64,000 nt of DNA. Origin: Marisa cornuarietis (taxonomy: Eukaryota; Mollusca; Gastropoda; Architaenioglossa; Ampullariidae). Below the pieces are notes generated by a model. It saw only the letters and a program-made list of their open reading frames with translations. It was not told the origin of the DNA and made no database searches. How positions within the stretch are numbered: the first letter of the stretch is position 1; each line of letters begins with the position of its first letter. Both the position numbers and the translations under genes were made by a program. This document shows, one piece after another, positions 37,501 through 52,500 of this stretch. The DNA is taken from NCBI GenBank assembly GCA_004794655.1, contig SMMW01000003.1:19796501-19860500 (forward strand), in the 5' to 3' direction.

Positions 37501-40500
37501 AGAGAGCAACCAAAAGAAGACAAAAATAGTTTCCTGACATTTCAAAATAATGGTAACCTTCAAAAATGTTCTCTAAGGTAAAATGATAAAATAAAGGTGG
37601 TTCCATAATCTTTAAGTTGTTAGAGAGTCAGGTATTAGAGAATGTACTTATCTCTGAGCCATATTTTTTAATCTTCCATTTCTCTCCTCTGTAGCCTTTT
37701 CTATGCCTGTTCTCTAAAGGTTTACAGTTGGGTCAACTGGGGAAGTATACCAAGTATATCAGTGTATCACTTGAAGTATATCAGTATACCAAGAAGATAA
37801 CAGATCTGCTTGATGTCTTCCAGTTCACCCAGTCAGTCACTGAGCCAACACACGTGAAAAAGCATATCATGGATTGGGTGGTGCACAGACCTGTTGATCA
37901 AGTTATACCTACAGTTACAGTCTCCAATGTGCTCTCTTCAGACCATTACTGCGTGCGGTTTGATCTGTCAGCCAGCCAACCACCACTGACACTAGTGTTT
38001 CGCACTCTTCGTCGTATTCGTGAGATGGATATGTCTATGTTTCGTGAAGACCTGAAAACCGAACTTGCTCTCTGCCGCTCAACTTCTGCTGAAAGCCTCG
38101 TGGCTGTTCTCCGCTCCGTGCTGGAACTCCATGCTACTGCTGTGTGTACCCATGTTCACCCCAGGAAACATGCGCCATGGTACCCTAACATTCGTGTTGA
38201 GCTGCGGAGAGCTAAGGCGGAGCATCCACGAGCTGAGAGGTTGTGGCGTAGGTCTGGGCTGACCGTCCACAAGCAGCTGCTAAATGCTGCCAAGCGTTCA
38301 GTCATTCACATTGTTCATTCAGCCAAAACTGCATTCATTCGTGCTCACATCGGCACTTGCTCGTCGAGTCGAAGCCTGTTTAAGACCTGCAACCATCTGC
38401 TGGGTCGCACTAACAGGCCGCAACTGCCTGCAGTCATTGCACCTGCTTCACTCCCTGAGGCCTTCAGCAAGTTTTTTGTCCGGAAGATTCTTGACATTTG
38501 GCTTAAACTTGATCAGCTGTCTGTGCACAATCCTGCTAGCCACATCGACCATCTGGCAAGGCCACAGTGCTCCCTTTCTTCCTTTCAGCCGATCTCGGAA
38601 AGCGAGCTTAAGACCATGATACTCCAGTCAAAACACACAACCTGTCCACTGGACCCAGTTCCCACCCCTCTACTGGTAGACTGTCTTGACGTCCTACTTC
38701 CTGCCCTAACAGAAATACTAAATGATAGCTTGACTTCTGGCATTTTCCCTTCCACCTTTAAAACAGCCTTAGTGAAGCCGCTGTTAAAAAAGCCTACCCT
38801 CGACATCAATGTATTAGACAATTACCGTCTAGTCTCAAACTTACCATTTCTGTCTAAAATCCTTGAGAAAATAGTTCTCAAGCAACTTCTATCCCATCTG
38901 AACTCTGAAAACTTGATTTCTCCATCACAGTCTGCTTATCGTCCTTTTCACAGCACTGAGACTGCTCTGGTGAAAGTGACAAATGACATTTTGTCTGCTC
39001 TGGATAGAGGTGACATCTCATTTCTCACCATGTTAGACCTGTCTGCTGCCTTTGATACCATAGATCACACTACTCTCATTCACAGACTCAGTACTCTCTA
39101 TGGCATCTCAGGCTCCCCACTCAGCTGGTTTCAGTCATATCTCTCAGATAGGACTCAGTCAGTTATAGTGGATGGCTGGGTTTCTTCACCTGTCTCTATT
39201 CACTCAGGAGTCCCACAAGGCTCTGTACTTGGTCCCATCCTCTTCATCTTGTACATGAAGCCACTTACCACTCTAATTCAATCTCACTCTATATCCCATC
39301 AATCCTTTGCTGACAACACCCAGCTGTATACCAGTTGTTCTCCTTCTCAGGCTCACACTACTATCCAGAGCATCCAAGATTGTATTTCGGATATTAGGCT
39401 ATGGATGACCCACAACAAGTTAAAGCTAAATGACGGAAAACAGAAGCTTTACTTTTTTCAAAGAGGAGAGCCAGGTTTTACTCTTCACTGCCTGTTTCTG
39501 TTCGGGTAGGCGATGCCGATGTTCCTTTTGTAACTTCGGCACGTAATTTAGGTTACATAATGTCTGCTGACATGTCTCTTACATTTGTTGATCTGCAAAC
39601 TATGAGCTCCGGAAGATCAGCTCCATTCGCCATACTCTGTCCGTCTCAATCACCAAAATTCTTATCTGCTCGTTTATTCTGTCTAAACTAGACTACTGCA
39701 ACTCTCTTCTTGCTGGCTGTCCTCAATACCTCATTGATAAGCTTCAGAAGGTCCCGAACTCAGCTGCTCGTCTTGTTTTTTGGACTCGCAAACATGATCA
39801 TGTCTCACCACTTCTTCACTCTCTTCATTGGCTACCAGTTAAAGCTAGAATAGACTACAAGCTCTCAACTCTCTGCTATGGATTCTTCGAAGGTCTCTCT
39901 CCCAGCTACTTTAATGAAATCTTGTCTGTCAAAACTCCTGCCCGAAACCTTCGCTCCTCATCAGACTCCCGCATTTTATCCCTCCCTCTCACAAAGACAG
40001 TCACATACGGACAACGGATGTTCTCCCTTTGTGCTGCTCAGCAGTGGAACTCTCTACCACACCACATTCGCCACTCAGCCTCCAAGGCTGCATTCAAATG
40101 CTCTCTTAAAACATATCTTTTTACAAAGTACTATTCCTGACTTTTACCTCATCTTTATGTTGTCCAGTGTCCCTATGTGTACCTCACTGTCTATTGGTTG
40201 TTATGTTTCTTTCTATCAAATTGTACTGCGCAGAGAGTGCAATCTATCTTATTCGTGATTCTGCGCATTATAAGTTCTCATTATTATTATTATTAAGTAC
40301 ACTTCACCACAAACCACTAGGTTATCAAACTGACTAGCATGTGCCTCCAGCCTCAGAAATAAGTAACTACTAGGCTATCTTATCCACTTCCCCTTTGGAT
40401 AGTGACTACTCCTGGTGGGGAAACGAGGAGTAATGTTTATTTACCACTTAGATTCAGTGCCAACCCATCTTTTAGTTAAATGTCTCGATGTGTTACATCT

Positions 40501-43500
40501 TTCCCACAAATATTGTTCATGTCAGACCATCAACAGGTGTTGACTTTTAAGAATGTCAGGCTGTCAACAGGCTTTTTTTCACTGTTAAGAACACACTTTT
40601 TACAGCACTTTCAAAGACAGTGATGGTGGTGATGCTTCAGTCTTTACTAGTCAGCCTTTATCAGGTAGAATCAGACAGTGCTAGATGATGGCTCACTATC
40701 ACATTCCTGCTTCATTTCCATATGGTATCCCCCAAGACTCAGTCCTTGGACCTATGCTGTTTATGCTCTATAAAAAACAGAGGTAATTCTAGGATTTCAA
40801 AAAGAGGGGCCCTGGGGCCCTCTCAATGGAAAAAAAGGGGCCCTTCAAATGAAACAAGGGTTCCCTCGAAACAAGCACATTTTCACTGCTTTTTTCGATA
40901 AATATTTGGAATACAACAAAATACTTTATTAATCACAAGAAATTGAAGATTAATCATATAGATATCTTTTTCTTCTATATTGATAAATTATCTTTCATCA
41001 TTAGTTTATCATACCATCCTAAATTTGCAAACCAATTAGTCTTTGTGTCCATTTCATTGGGCTATGAGCTAATGTTTAGACACTTTTCATATGTCTCATT
41101 AGTGCAAAGGTTTAAATGTTTCTCCTCAAGGCAACTTCTATGAGAAGACTTTATTAGGTTTTGATGACCGAAGCCCCCTCTCACAGCCTGCATTGTGGTA
41201 TAGTATAAGAAGGCACAGCTTTCCAAGAACCAGCAAATTGGGAAATGAATCCCTGTAAAAATCAAATAACAGTTTAAACAGCTTGTGGAATCTCTCCGAC
41301 ATGCATTCTGCATTACAGTTTCTTTGACCACAATCCATTCCTAAACATGCTGCTTTGTCTAGCAAGATTTTACTGAATTTGCTGCCCACTTGTGCTGGTT
41401 TTCCAAAGAAATCTGTTAAGATATTTAATTCTTTGTCTCTATAGGGTGTTCTGTCTTCTGTAGACAGGAAAAAGATGGGACCCATGGAAAGAACTCAAAA
41501 ATCCAGAGGCAACATCACCTGCATCTTTTGGGAACCTGTCATTAATGTTCTTGCACAGATTGTCGCAAAAGCAACCCTGACAGCTTCTATGTCCTGTGAT
41601 GTTGTATCAAGTTCGCAACACGTTATTTCTAAGTGTTATATAATACCACCGGCATAAGTTCCGAAAAGGTCATGAGGACAGAAATAAATTAGAATTGAAA
41701 ATAGTTTGAAAATTGAAATCTTTTTGAAGAATTTCAGCCTCCAAAGAGCGCCTGAGGTCGGAAGTCTGAATGTCTCTGCAGCGTCCTTGTTCGGTACTTA
41801 ACACACCCGGGGTTGTAAACGCGTTCTTATTGTTTTATGCACACTTTATATCTCATGCCTTCCTCCTTGTTCATTAGCCAAGGCCATTTCTTCAGCCATT
41901 CACATTGAAAGTTTCTCTGGATGCGTGGTTTTTTACGTGAAGTCTCTATTTCGTTGTCTACATTTTTAGTTCCAACAATGTGTGCGGCACACCCTGACGA
42001 GTTTGTTTCTTTCTGTCCTTGTCGATTTCTACTTTACGGGCATCTTCTGCTGTTCTTGTCGCGAACGAAAAGGCAAGCAGAGTTGACAGTCGCGTTCACT
42101 TCGCTTTCAACTCGCTTGCTTCCGATACCCTTTGATCTCTCCCGTCCCAAATGTTTTCGCTGTGGGCGCGTCAAAAGGTTGCAGATAAATAACAACTCGT
42201 CAGTTTGAAAACTGTCCAGTCATTATCATCGATTCTAGTGGGTCGGTTTCAAACCAGCAAGCAGAATGACAACAATTATTTTTGAAGTGCCGCATCGCGT
42301 GTTCAAAAGTGCCCCAGCCACGGTATGTTTGCGGGCGCACGGTCGCGCTGACTTTCAGACTATGCGCCCCTCAGCGAAATTTTGCGGGAATCCCGCAAGG
42401 CCGCAGCCTAGAATTACCTCTGAAAAACCACTTTCATCCTGTTTTCGGTTTCATGCTTTTCATCATCAGCCATCTGCTGATGACAGGAAGCTCTGCTGCT
42501 CAAAATCTCCTTAAACTACTCATTCTGCTATCAGCAGTATAGAAGCTAGTGACCTTAATGTCAAAAGCTGAATGGTACACAAGCTAAGTTATGATACAAC
42601 AGAGACAAAAGAAAAAAAATCTTAACCCTTTTATAGAATCATGCTCATACAGAAGCTTGTGTATGCACAGTATATAAAGGAACAGAAAGAATTAGGTTGC
42701 ACTGTTTCTGTTCAGCAATATTACCCTCCATTTAAATTTTGAGTCAAAATATGATAAGTATATAACGTGCAGAAAACATGAGTATGAGTATGCACTATAA
42801 AAATTTTGCATTTATTATTATTATCAAATGATTTAAGTTACAACATCAACATACAAAAAATGTACTATATGCTTTATTTTCCTCACGTGACTTTTCCTCA
42901 AGATCAGCTGTGTTAGTCTAATTATCACTATGCTTACAGTCTAATTATCATTGCACTCACAGTCTATCTTTATAGTAACAGTCTAATTATCACTATGCTA
43001 ACAGTCCAAAAAATAATTTTCTTACCTGAAGTTTTCCCAGTCTGACATTGACCCCACTGACACATCCTTTTTTGAACTGTGCTAGCAAGTCTAGAATTTC
43101 ATTGAAGTTTTGTCCCCTGTAAAAATAATCCATCCACTTTAATTGTGACGAGATTTTACACAAAACTTGTTTTGTCAGCTATGTGTCCAAAAACTCACAC
43201 AAATGATAATGCAACAAATAAATGTTACAAGCAGTTAGCAGATATCACACAAAGAATAGAGAAGAAGTGCAGTTCTTTGGCCATGCAAATGCAGATTTTG
43301 TTTGAAGAAAGAGATATGGGCAATGCTGTTATGCCTACACATCATGATAGTCATAACAAGTTGAGGCACAGAGTCACCATAAAAAAAATCTTGCCAGTGT
43401 TTGGGAATGAAATTTTGAAAAATTAAAATTTGTGGTGGATAGACAAGAATAAAGACAAGAAATCCGAACAAGAAAGAAAATAATAAAGTTGGCTTCAAAG

Positions 43501-46500
43501 TTGTTAATAAAGAAATGACTTTATTAGTGTTCTTTGAGGGTTTTAGGCACAACATTCTTTAGTCTTGAAGGTTTCAGTGTTCTAACAAAAAAAAAAAAAT
43601 GCTGTCTGGCAAGCTGCTCATGCTGAAAGGGTGGGCATTATAAACACAACAGAGAGATGCTAATAAACTTTGATCACTTAAAAAAGACAGACACATCTTT
43701 TGGAATACACTAATCACACATCACGCGTAGGTCCCATTTCAAATAAGTGCATACAAGCTCATTTGACAAAAAAGGAGGAATTATGCAAATAGTAAAGCAA
43801 GAACAGCTGCGCTGCACCATCAGGTTTCCCACAGGTTCAGCACCTGCTAAAAAGATGTGATGATAACATCACTCAGCTTGCTGTCTGAGCAGAGTCTGGC
43901 CAGTTCATTCAGTGTACCTAGTCAAACAAGAAGTTAAGCTCAACGTTGCTGACATTTAATAGGATGCAGCACCATCTTTGGTTAGTACCGAGTGCACTGG
44001 GATTTAAAAATATTTTTCTTGGAAATGCACATGGATTGACCTACATTCATACTTGTGATGTCACTGGTGCCCACATAGGCACACATTGATGAGGCATTGC
44101 CACAGCAGTGAGCAAACTTTAGTGAAGTCACAGGAACTGAGGTTTTGACCTCTTTCCAAAAAGACAGGAGGTGAGAATTCTTAAATTCAAGGAAGTGTAT
44201 CTTGCAAATCGAAGCGCTTTATTTGCTCAGATTTGCAATAGGTATGTTGTAATGGATAATCCCAGTCATTAGGAAATGATTTTGCACTCATGCTACCCTT
44301 TAATAAAGACAGTTTAATTAACACAAGTGCTCACATGACCAACCCAAGATCAATACATCTTCCACAGTATGTGAAGTGTTGGGATTCCTAATCCAAGATG
44401 ACATTTACCAGGAAAAGCATCTACAAAAGTTCATCTATTTAAAAATGCACAGACAATTAGCTCGACACAACAAACTTTGACATGAAATTTACAGGGAAAT
44501 ATCACTATTCTGAAACTATAAAGGATCATAAATTCAAAGAGAGGACCTAATAAAAACGATACCTGATGTAATTTTCCCGAATGACCATACACCACGTGGG
44601 ACGCCCTGACAGCTTCCAGCATTTGGACATGAAGGCAATATCATTCTGTGGTTGCAACAGAAAATACTATTTTTATAGCAAAAACTTTGTTCTTCGACAC
44701 ATTGTAATGTTCAAAGAACAAAAATTTTAATAAGACAGACTCATCCTGGGTACTCTGCTCTCATGATAATTTTATGGCAAGGTACTGTTTCTGTGGTAAA
44801 GGTTGACCTTTTCTTTCTTTTTAAGGTTGTTTGGGGAGTGTTAAGACCGCACTTTTTTGGGGCCAGGTTTTTGTGAGCCTGGTGGCCATCTCTCTCCCTG
44901 GTTTACCTTCCCCGGTAACCGGTCGATTTGACTAGGGTCAGTTCGACTAACGGTCGTTTCGACTAGGGTCATATCGACTATGGTCGGTTCGACTAACGGT
45001 CGAGTCGTCTTTTAGGACGCATGAAATACTATAGGACACGGACCGCTTCATGACAGCCTGCCTCCTCGCAACTCTCACTTCAACTTTCGTTAGAAGGTGC
45101 ATCACCCATCCCGCACTGTCTGACCAAGGCCTTCTCAATTAACTGGGTCAGCGCTGCTTAACTTGGGTGTTAACTCGGCCAGAACATCAGCACTGCCCTG
45201 GCATCAGTTGAGCCTGGGAATAGCGGGCGCTTACGTAAGGGGAACCGCCGCCATCGCTTCAGGGCTACACCGCTTATGTGGAAGACCAGTCTATTTAGTA
45301 CCGGATACTAGCATTTGTTTTCCTTCTGACCGCTCCCCTGTACGGCGATGCGCAGGTTTCCATTAATTTGTTCATTCTGCAGGGACGTTTATTTGTATGT
45401 GTTATCTTGACATTATTTTTGGCAGTGTTTGTCCTTTCTTCTTCTCTCTTACAATTTTCTCTTACAAATGATATGGCTAGTCGAGCCAAAAAGGGTGTAG
45501 TTGGAATCCTTAGGGCGCTATGGTCTATTGGTGAACATGGTCCTGATGTTTTCTTAAAACTGTTTGACTGTCAGATTCTTCCTATGATGACCTATGCAGC
45601 AGAGGTATGGGGAGTTGTTGCCAATCTCAAATCAGTAGAAACAGTTCACACTTTCGCTTTAAAAAGATTTCTGGGAGTCCCACTACAAACCCCTAATGCC
45701 CTAGTTTATGGAGAAACATCAAGATACCCTTTACATGTGACTGTATTTGTAAAAAGTATTAAATATTGGCTACATATTCTGAGCATGTCTCCAAGCAGAC
45801 TACCACATAAAGCCTACAAAATGTTGTTAAACATACATGACCAAAACAAGATAACATGGGCTTCCTCTATATGTTTTTTGTTGTATCGCTATGGCTTCGG
45901 GCATGTCTGGCAAAACCAAAACGTTGGAGACCCTGAATTATTTGTTACATTTTTTAAGAGGAGACTCCAAGACTGTTATCAACAAGAATGGCATTCTACC
46001 ATATCTTCCAACGAACGCTATCATTTCTATAATTCGTTTAGATCTTCTTTTAATGATAGTCATCATCTGTACTACCTAAGAAATGCCAAAATTAGAAGTG
46101 CCTTCATTAGATTTAGAACAGGTGTTTCTTCAATAAAAGTTCACACCTTTAGGCACACACGCAATACGTTATCTTCTGATTTCAACTGTCCATTTTGTAC
46201 AGATATGGAGGAAACTGAACTTTATTTTATGTTTATGTGTCCCAGGTATGCTGTTTTTTGAGAGAATTATATACCTGCAAAATTTTATAGAAATCCTTCA
46301 ATGTTTAAGTTAACATTGCTACTTAGCAGCAGTAGTAGGAAGATAATATGTAACACTGCACTTTACATCTTAAAGGCATTAGAATTCCGAAACGATGCTC
46401 TATAATTCTATGAAGTCTGAACTTACTATGCCTATTTTTTGCATGCAGTGTAAAAATTATGTGATTACCACCCCTTGTAATACGGGCCGTTGGCCCCCCC

Positions 46501-49500
46501 CCAAAAATAAAAAAATTTGTTCCTTTCTACATCTTTATCTGATGTTTAAGCAAGTAGTATTTTAGTACATAGATCTGCCTGAGAGGCAACAAAATATTAC
46601 ATTATATAACTGTATGCTTTATATATTGCATATGTTGCAGTATATTTTTGCGTAATGCCTTAGAAATGTGCAAAGTCATCATGTCACCCCCCTGTTAAGG
46701 GCCGATGGCCTAAACAATAAAGTTTTTTTTTTTGTCTTGTCTTACAATTTTCTTCCATCTTTAATAAACACATGTTTTTTACTGTTCCCACTTGTGCGCA
46801 TCAAATTTTACACTGAGGGACGGTTAGATGCGTTGCCAGCGTCGGGCGTTTGAGTGCTTGTTGAGTCTGTGTGGTTGAGAGCGTGCATGCAAGAGTGGAA
46901 CGTGTGAAGCCCGACTGCTTAACGCGACAATTAGCACTATTTACATGATAGATTTAAATCGTTTATTAACATTCAAATCACTTCAATTTTTTTTCCATTT
47001 CATGCGTCCTATAGATGACTCGACCATTAGACGAAACGACTTAGTTGAACCGACCTTAGTTGAATTGACTCTAGTTGAAACGACCGTTAGTCGAACTGAC
47101 CCTAGTCAAATCGACCTTAGTCGCAAGGACCCTAGTCGAATCGACCGGGAACCACCTTCCTCAACCCTCTATGGAGTTAGGTACCCATTCCTGACAACCA
47201 GGTCGACTAGGAGAAGTTGGCTGCACCATATGTATCTGGGTTTAGACACCAGTCCTTTTACCTGCTTCCAGTGTTTCTATGAAGAGATTATTTCTCTTTG
47301 GTATTACAGCTGCAGGTAACATACTTCTAGCTAATGCACAAAAGGTTTTGCTAAAAAAAAACCCTAATAACTATTGTTCAGTATTTCACTAATGTAAAAT
47401 ATTATATGATTATTAACATAAAATTGTTATCAGAAAATAAAACCATTTATTAAGCAGATGAGCATTTTAAAGCCAGTTATTAGATTGCAGTTTCTTTTAG
47501 ACTCAAACTTTCTTTGGCAGCAGAAGATGGCAATCAAATAAATCAAACCTGAATACTACATACCTAACCACCAATCATCAGTAAGACATAAACATTTTAA
47601 AGGACCAACTACCTTTCAATTATCAAGGGAAAAACATAAGCATAACCAATTAACATTCCACAGTGGTTAAACAGAGAATATGACTAAATAGTTGATTTAC
47701 CTTACAGTCATCCATTACAAGAGATATGTCCTGTGCCAGGTAAAAATCGCTCAGTTCAAACAACAAAGGATAGCAAATGACTGTCCTTCCACATGCTCTA
47801 TACATCTGTCAGCAAAATTAAACAAAATCCATAAGATCTTAAGAGCCATGGCTAAAGATTACACTGTCAGTTTGCTGCTTATGCTCTTAGTTAATTCTAA
47901 GTACACAAGAAAACCCACTTGCTAAGATGATGGCTATTTCTCAGTTTCTGACTCAGTTTCAACCCTCTCCCCTCCCTCACACATGCATACACAAAATATC
48001 TCCTTTATACTTCCCCATTCATCTATGACGGAGCATGAAAATAGCTCAACCAGAACTTTCATCTAACACAAGGGTAAAATATTAAGAAAGATTCCACAAT
48101 GTATCAACAGCCAATCTGAGTTTAGAAGAAACTGAAACAGGATGCAGAAACATCTAGATGTTCAGAAATGGCGATGTCTGAACAAAACTAGATATTGTAA
48201 TGTGTCTATTTGACAAAACTGCTTGTTGTGATGTGTCTACTTGACAAAGCTATTTGCTTTATTGTGTTGGTAGAGCTATATGGTGTGATTCCAGCATGTC
48301 CCTGCTGCATTTATTTCTCAGTGAAAATGCATTTGTAAGCCTTTACCTTTGAGGTGCTAAGCACACCAAAGGGTCGTGGGGGACGACCCGTCAATCCCAA
48401 TTTTTGGTTGAAACCAAGGCTACAGTAAGCCTTTGTAAGTTCCTTTGGTGACCATATTTGAATTGGTTCCACCTGGTGAGGTGTTTGTGTCTGAATGCCG
48501 TATGTTGCTAATAACTGCTGCAGCCTTACAGACTCTGCAATCAGCACAATCTGAACAACCAGGTCTGGTGCAGTGCCCTGGAAAAAAAATTATGATCTGA
48601 TCATTAGCCTGAAATTTAGTTTTGGACCTTCATGTCAGTTATAAACACAGAAGATCGTTCAATGGCTCTTTTTCCCTTTCCGGAACCTGCATGACAGCTC
48701 TTCTGGAAACAGGAAATATTATACCGTCTCAACTTATCATGGTTTTTATTTAGTGAAGGTATATATCTATTATGCTCAAATTCTTTTGATAACAAGAAAT
48801 TTCATAATTCTATTTGCAATGTGTTTCCAACAGGAAAACAAAAATAGCAACTCGATAACTGCTCAGCCTTAACTGCACCTGAAATGTTGAGTAACGGGTG
48901 TTGAACTTGGGTCTCTCTAGTGCTGGAAGATGGCGTCTCACAACATCCAGCTCTGTTATAAGCAGTAGTTCCTCATCTACAATAAAAAGATAGGACCATC
49001 AACCAACAGATGTCTCATAATTGCACCGACATTTAGTTAAGACATCCAGCATTTAGTTAGGACACATGACAAAATTTAGCCCTGATATCTAATTGCAGAA
49101 TCCATTTTGGTTGGGATAGCAATGTAAAACTAAGGCTATCTCCAGTGTACAGAGAAAAGGAGACCGCCCTTTTAAAAGTTTCAACAAGGTCTAAAAGTGA
49201 CTGCATGTTGAGTCATATGGTAGACTGATGATACTAGACTTAAATGTTGTGGCTGCAAACAAAAACCATCTGACATGAGTGCCAGATTCTTTAAGATCTT
49301 TACAACCGTAGTGAATAGCACCTCAGGTAACACCATTTACGGCATGGGCCAGCAATCTAAAGACTATTTAACGTCTTTTATGATAGAAGAGTGATTTGTC
49401 TACTTTGATATTTTTCACCATATCAGAGAGTCTCTCTTTTTATATGAAAGAAGTAATTATTAGTATGAGTAGGAAAATCAACCAGTACACTATAAGACAC

Positions 49501-52500
49501 ACTCAAAGGTCAGCAAAGCATTAAACGACAATGAAGAGAGGAACTGTGCCCTTTATTTGTCCTTAAGATGTGAAATGTTATATATCCAAGATAAAAGGGA
49601 AAGACTTCTCTTTGCTTTCGTTGAGAATAATTTAAGAGGAAATTGCAATAAGTAGGAAGTCTTTCAAATTAGCAATAAGTAGGAAGTCTTTCAAAAGCAA
49701 CACTTCTTGTTTTGATGAAGTGGGGTATATTCATATAATTACTATAATCAATGTACAGCCATTTCTGTTTCTCAGGAAAAAACGATTGCTAAAACATCCT
49801 AAAATGCACAGAACATCTTATATGAAGAATAAAAAACTACGTGTTAAATAATAATGATGACAAGGAGAAACATTAAAAGTAATCATTGTTCACAGATTGG
49901 TGCCTGCTAAACCAAGATTCCAATACAAGCAGTCACTTTCAGGATATACACCACCACCCATTGAAAAACAATCATGGTCAGGAAATAGTTTAAGAGCGAA
50001 TCAAAAGAACTGAGATCAACTCTACTGGCTGTGATCTTGTACTAGCCTGAGGTGACCTAAGGTCACCAACTTCATCTACTGTTGCTGGGAATGTGTAGGT
50101 GTGTGTATATATATATATACAGTGTGTGTGTGTGAGAAAGAAATCATTTCAACATGTATATGTATGTGTTTATCTCTATATATTGCTAGTATAAGCACTA
50201 TCTGGAATTGCCCTTGTGGATTAATAAAGTATTGTACTCACACAGCATCTGGCTGATGAGGTATACAGCTTGTCCCCACAGGAAGATTCCATCTGTGGAG
50301 CCTTCTGGTGATGGTAGTCTCTCTTGGTTTCCAAGTGACCTCTCCAACTCAATGAGATCTTTGGGTACATAATAATACATAGGCAACAGCCATCCTGCAA
50401 CAGTTTCATTAGCATGAAAAATAACTCTTCCCTCACCTCTCACTCACACATAATTTAAGGGAAAGGCTATAATAATAATAAAATTAAAAGCTATAGGGCT
50501 AGGAATGTGTTGTTGAGAATAAAGAACACCTTACATGAGATAAAAGCATCTTTATTAAAGTATTGATATAGCATGAATCCTCAGGTTGCTAGACAGTGGA
50601 GAGAAGCAGATGAGATGAGACTTCATACACATGTAGCATAAAATAATGGACATACACCTGACAGCATAGACTTGACATTCTGCTCTATTAGCTAATAATG
50701 TATTCTGTGACAGCAGAAGCACAGAAACCAAAACACACCATCTTGTGATTGGAAGAGAAGAGGTTTGATTAGATCCATGTACATGTCTTGCTCTTCCTTG
50801 TTTCCCTTGAAAATACCTGTTCACAAAAAAAGATGGGAACAGTGTAATGCAAGTTACATAAAAAAATAAAAGCTGTTATAAATAAGAAACCCTAAGGGTT
50901 CCCATATATGGGTATATATGGATAGTATTTATAGACAGAATCTCTTCCAAAACTGCATTTAATCATTATGGTATTAGGCATTTATACAGTAGCTCTAGGC
51001 AAACAGATCTGTTCTTTTTTCAGCAGGTCTTCTCTTTACATCTGCCGAGACTTCTGTAACATGGTGTGAGAGATTACTACTTGGTTTCATTCAAAGTGAT
51101 GAGTAAGGTCTTCTGAGAGAAATCTGCTAATTTGAATCAAACCTGATTCAGCCTTTCTGAATCTAGATCATGTGACCCACAAAGCCCTTTATGGCTCGTG
51201 TATATCATTCACACACTACAGCATTTTACAATTTTGAAATGTTTATGCAACTGCTAGTAAGAATCTTAAAAAAGTACAAATACACAAACAAATCCTTTGG
51301 CTATTAATTTATTTATAAACAATGCTATTTCTAGGTTTATTAGGTGACTTACTGTCAATGAGAAGGTATACGAAGAAAAGTGGCCATTCACACTCAATGC
51401 CATCAAAATTCTGAAAACAAAAACTGCAAGTGTTTTTCCTTTATCAAATATTTTAACTAACTAGTTTAATCTCTTTTGACTTTATTTTGTTAATATAAGA
51501 ATGCAGATCAAACTGTGGGGAGCTCTGATATAATTATTCAATATTACTTGATGGCCCTTACTCTTTTAACAGAAGGATGATAATCTCAAAAGTATTTTTA
51601 TATAATGTGCAGGTATCTGTAAGGATCATTCTTTATCTTATAGCACAAGTGCATTGCACAGAGCAGATAATGCAATAGACCATTAAAACAAGCTTAAAAA
51701 TGCTTTGAAACAATACTTTAGAAAAGGCTGCCGGCATATACCTTGATCTCTGCTGGCTTGTAGTATTTACGGTTTTTATCCTCCAGCACAGTCTTATAAC
51801 CATCTCTGAGGAATCTCTTAATTCCAAACTTCCCTTTCAAACGGCGAAGAACCTTGTTGATAGCTCTGTATTTGATGGGGTTCTCATGAATGGCAAATGT
51901 TGGCCAGCAAAGTGTAGGCAGTAAAGAAGCATCTGTGTTCTGTTACCATTTTCAGTACTTTAATATCATGATTTTTGAATTGTGAACAGATTTAATATGT
52001 TAAGTTAAAAGTTAAAAAAATGCCGTTGGTGATTCCATTAAGCAAACTAAAAATGTCAACATCTCTCCTTGAGTCTGCTGCTACTGATAACAACCAGTGC
52101 AGCTATGGCTGTAAGACTAACTAGAGTAATATGGTTTCTCATATCTCACATCATTAACAAAACTAAAAATGATGGTCTACAAAATTGTAAATTTCAAGTA
52201 ATGTTCTAGGTTTTTTTTTTTTAAGCAAACAAGGATAAAAGACATCCTAAATAACTGTATAAGCAATAAAAGCAATATCTTTCCCTGCACCCAAGACTAA
52301 TTCAATCTACATCCCTCAAATTTTACTTCATGGTTGGGCAGCTTTTATGACGTCACATTTGTAATCATTTCATTTATGATTTTGGAGCCCTGTGTCCTAT
52401 GTCTGATTTCATATCGTTAGTCCTGCTAAATATGATATTTAGCAGACTTTCCCCCCAAAAGCCATGGCATATGTCTTTGTTGTGTGCACTGATGTCTTTT

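Larger units (their letters stand above)
44803..47230 (-). repeat. tRNA-derived SINE split by a foldback insertion
   Basis: 44803-44913 matches the reverse complement of the 3' part of the SINE at 54317-54591 (for example GGGGAGTGTTAAGACCGCAC and GGGGCCAG blocks). 47154-47230 matches the adjoining 5' part (TACCCATTC, GGTCGACTAGGAGAAGTT). The 2.2-kb foldback element lies exactly between, within the SINE word TTACCTTCC. The tRNA head beyond 47230 is not recognisable. Confidence 0.8.

Noticed and set aside
41921..42542. Plus-strand open frames of 82-95 codons
   Set aside because: They lie antisense to the decayed hAT finger region and its terminus, with no homology of their own.
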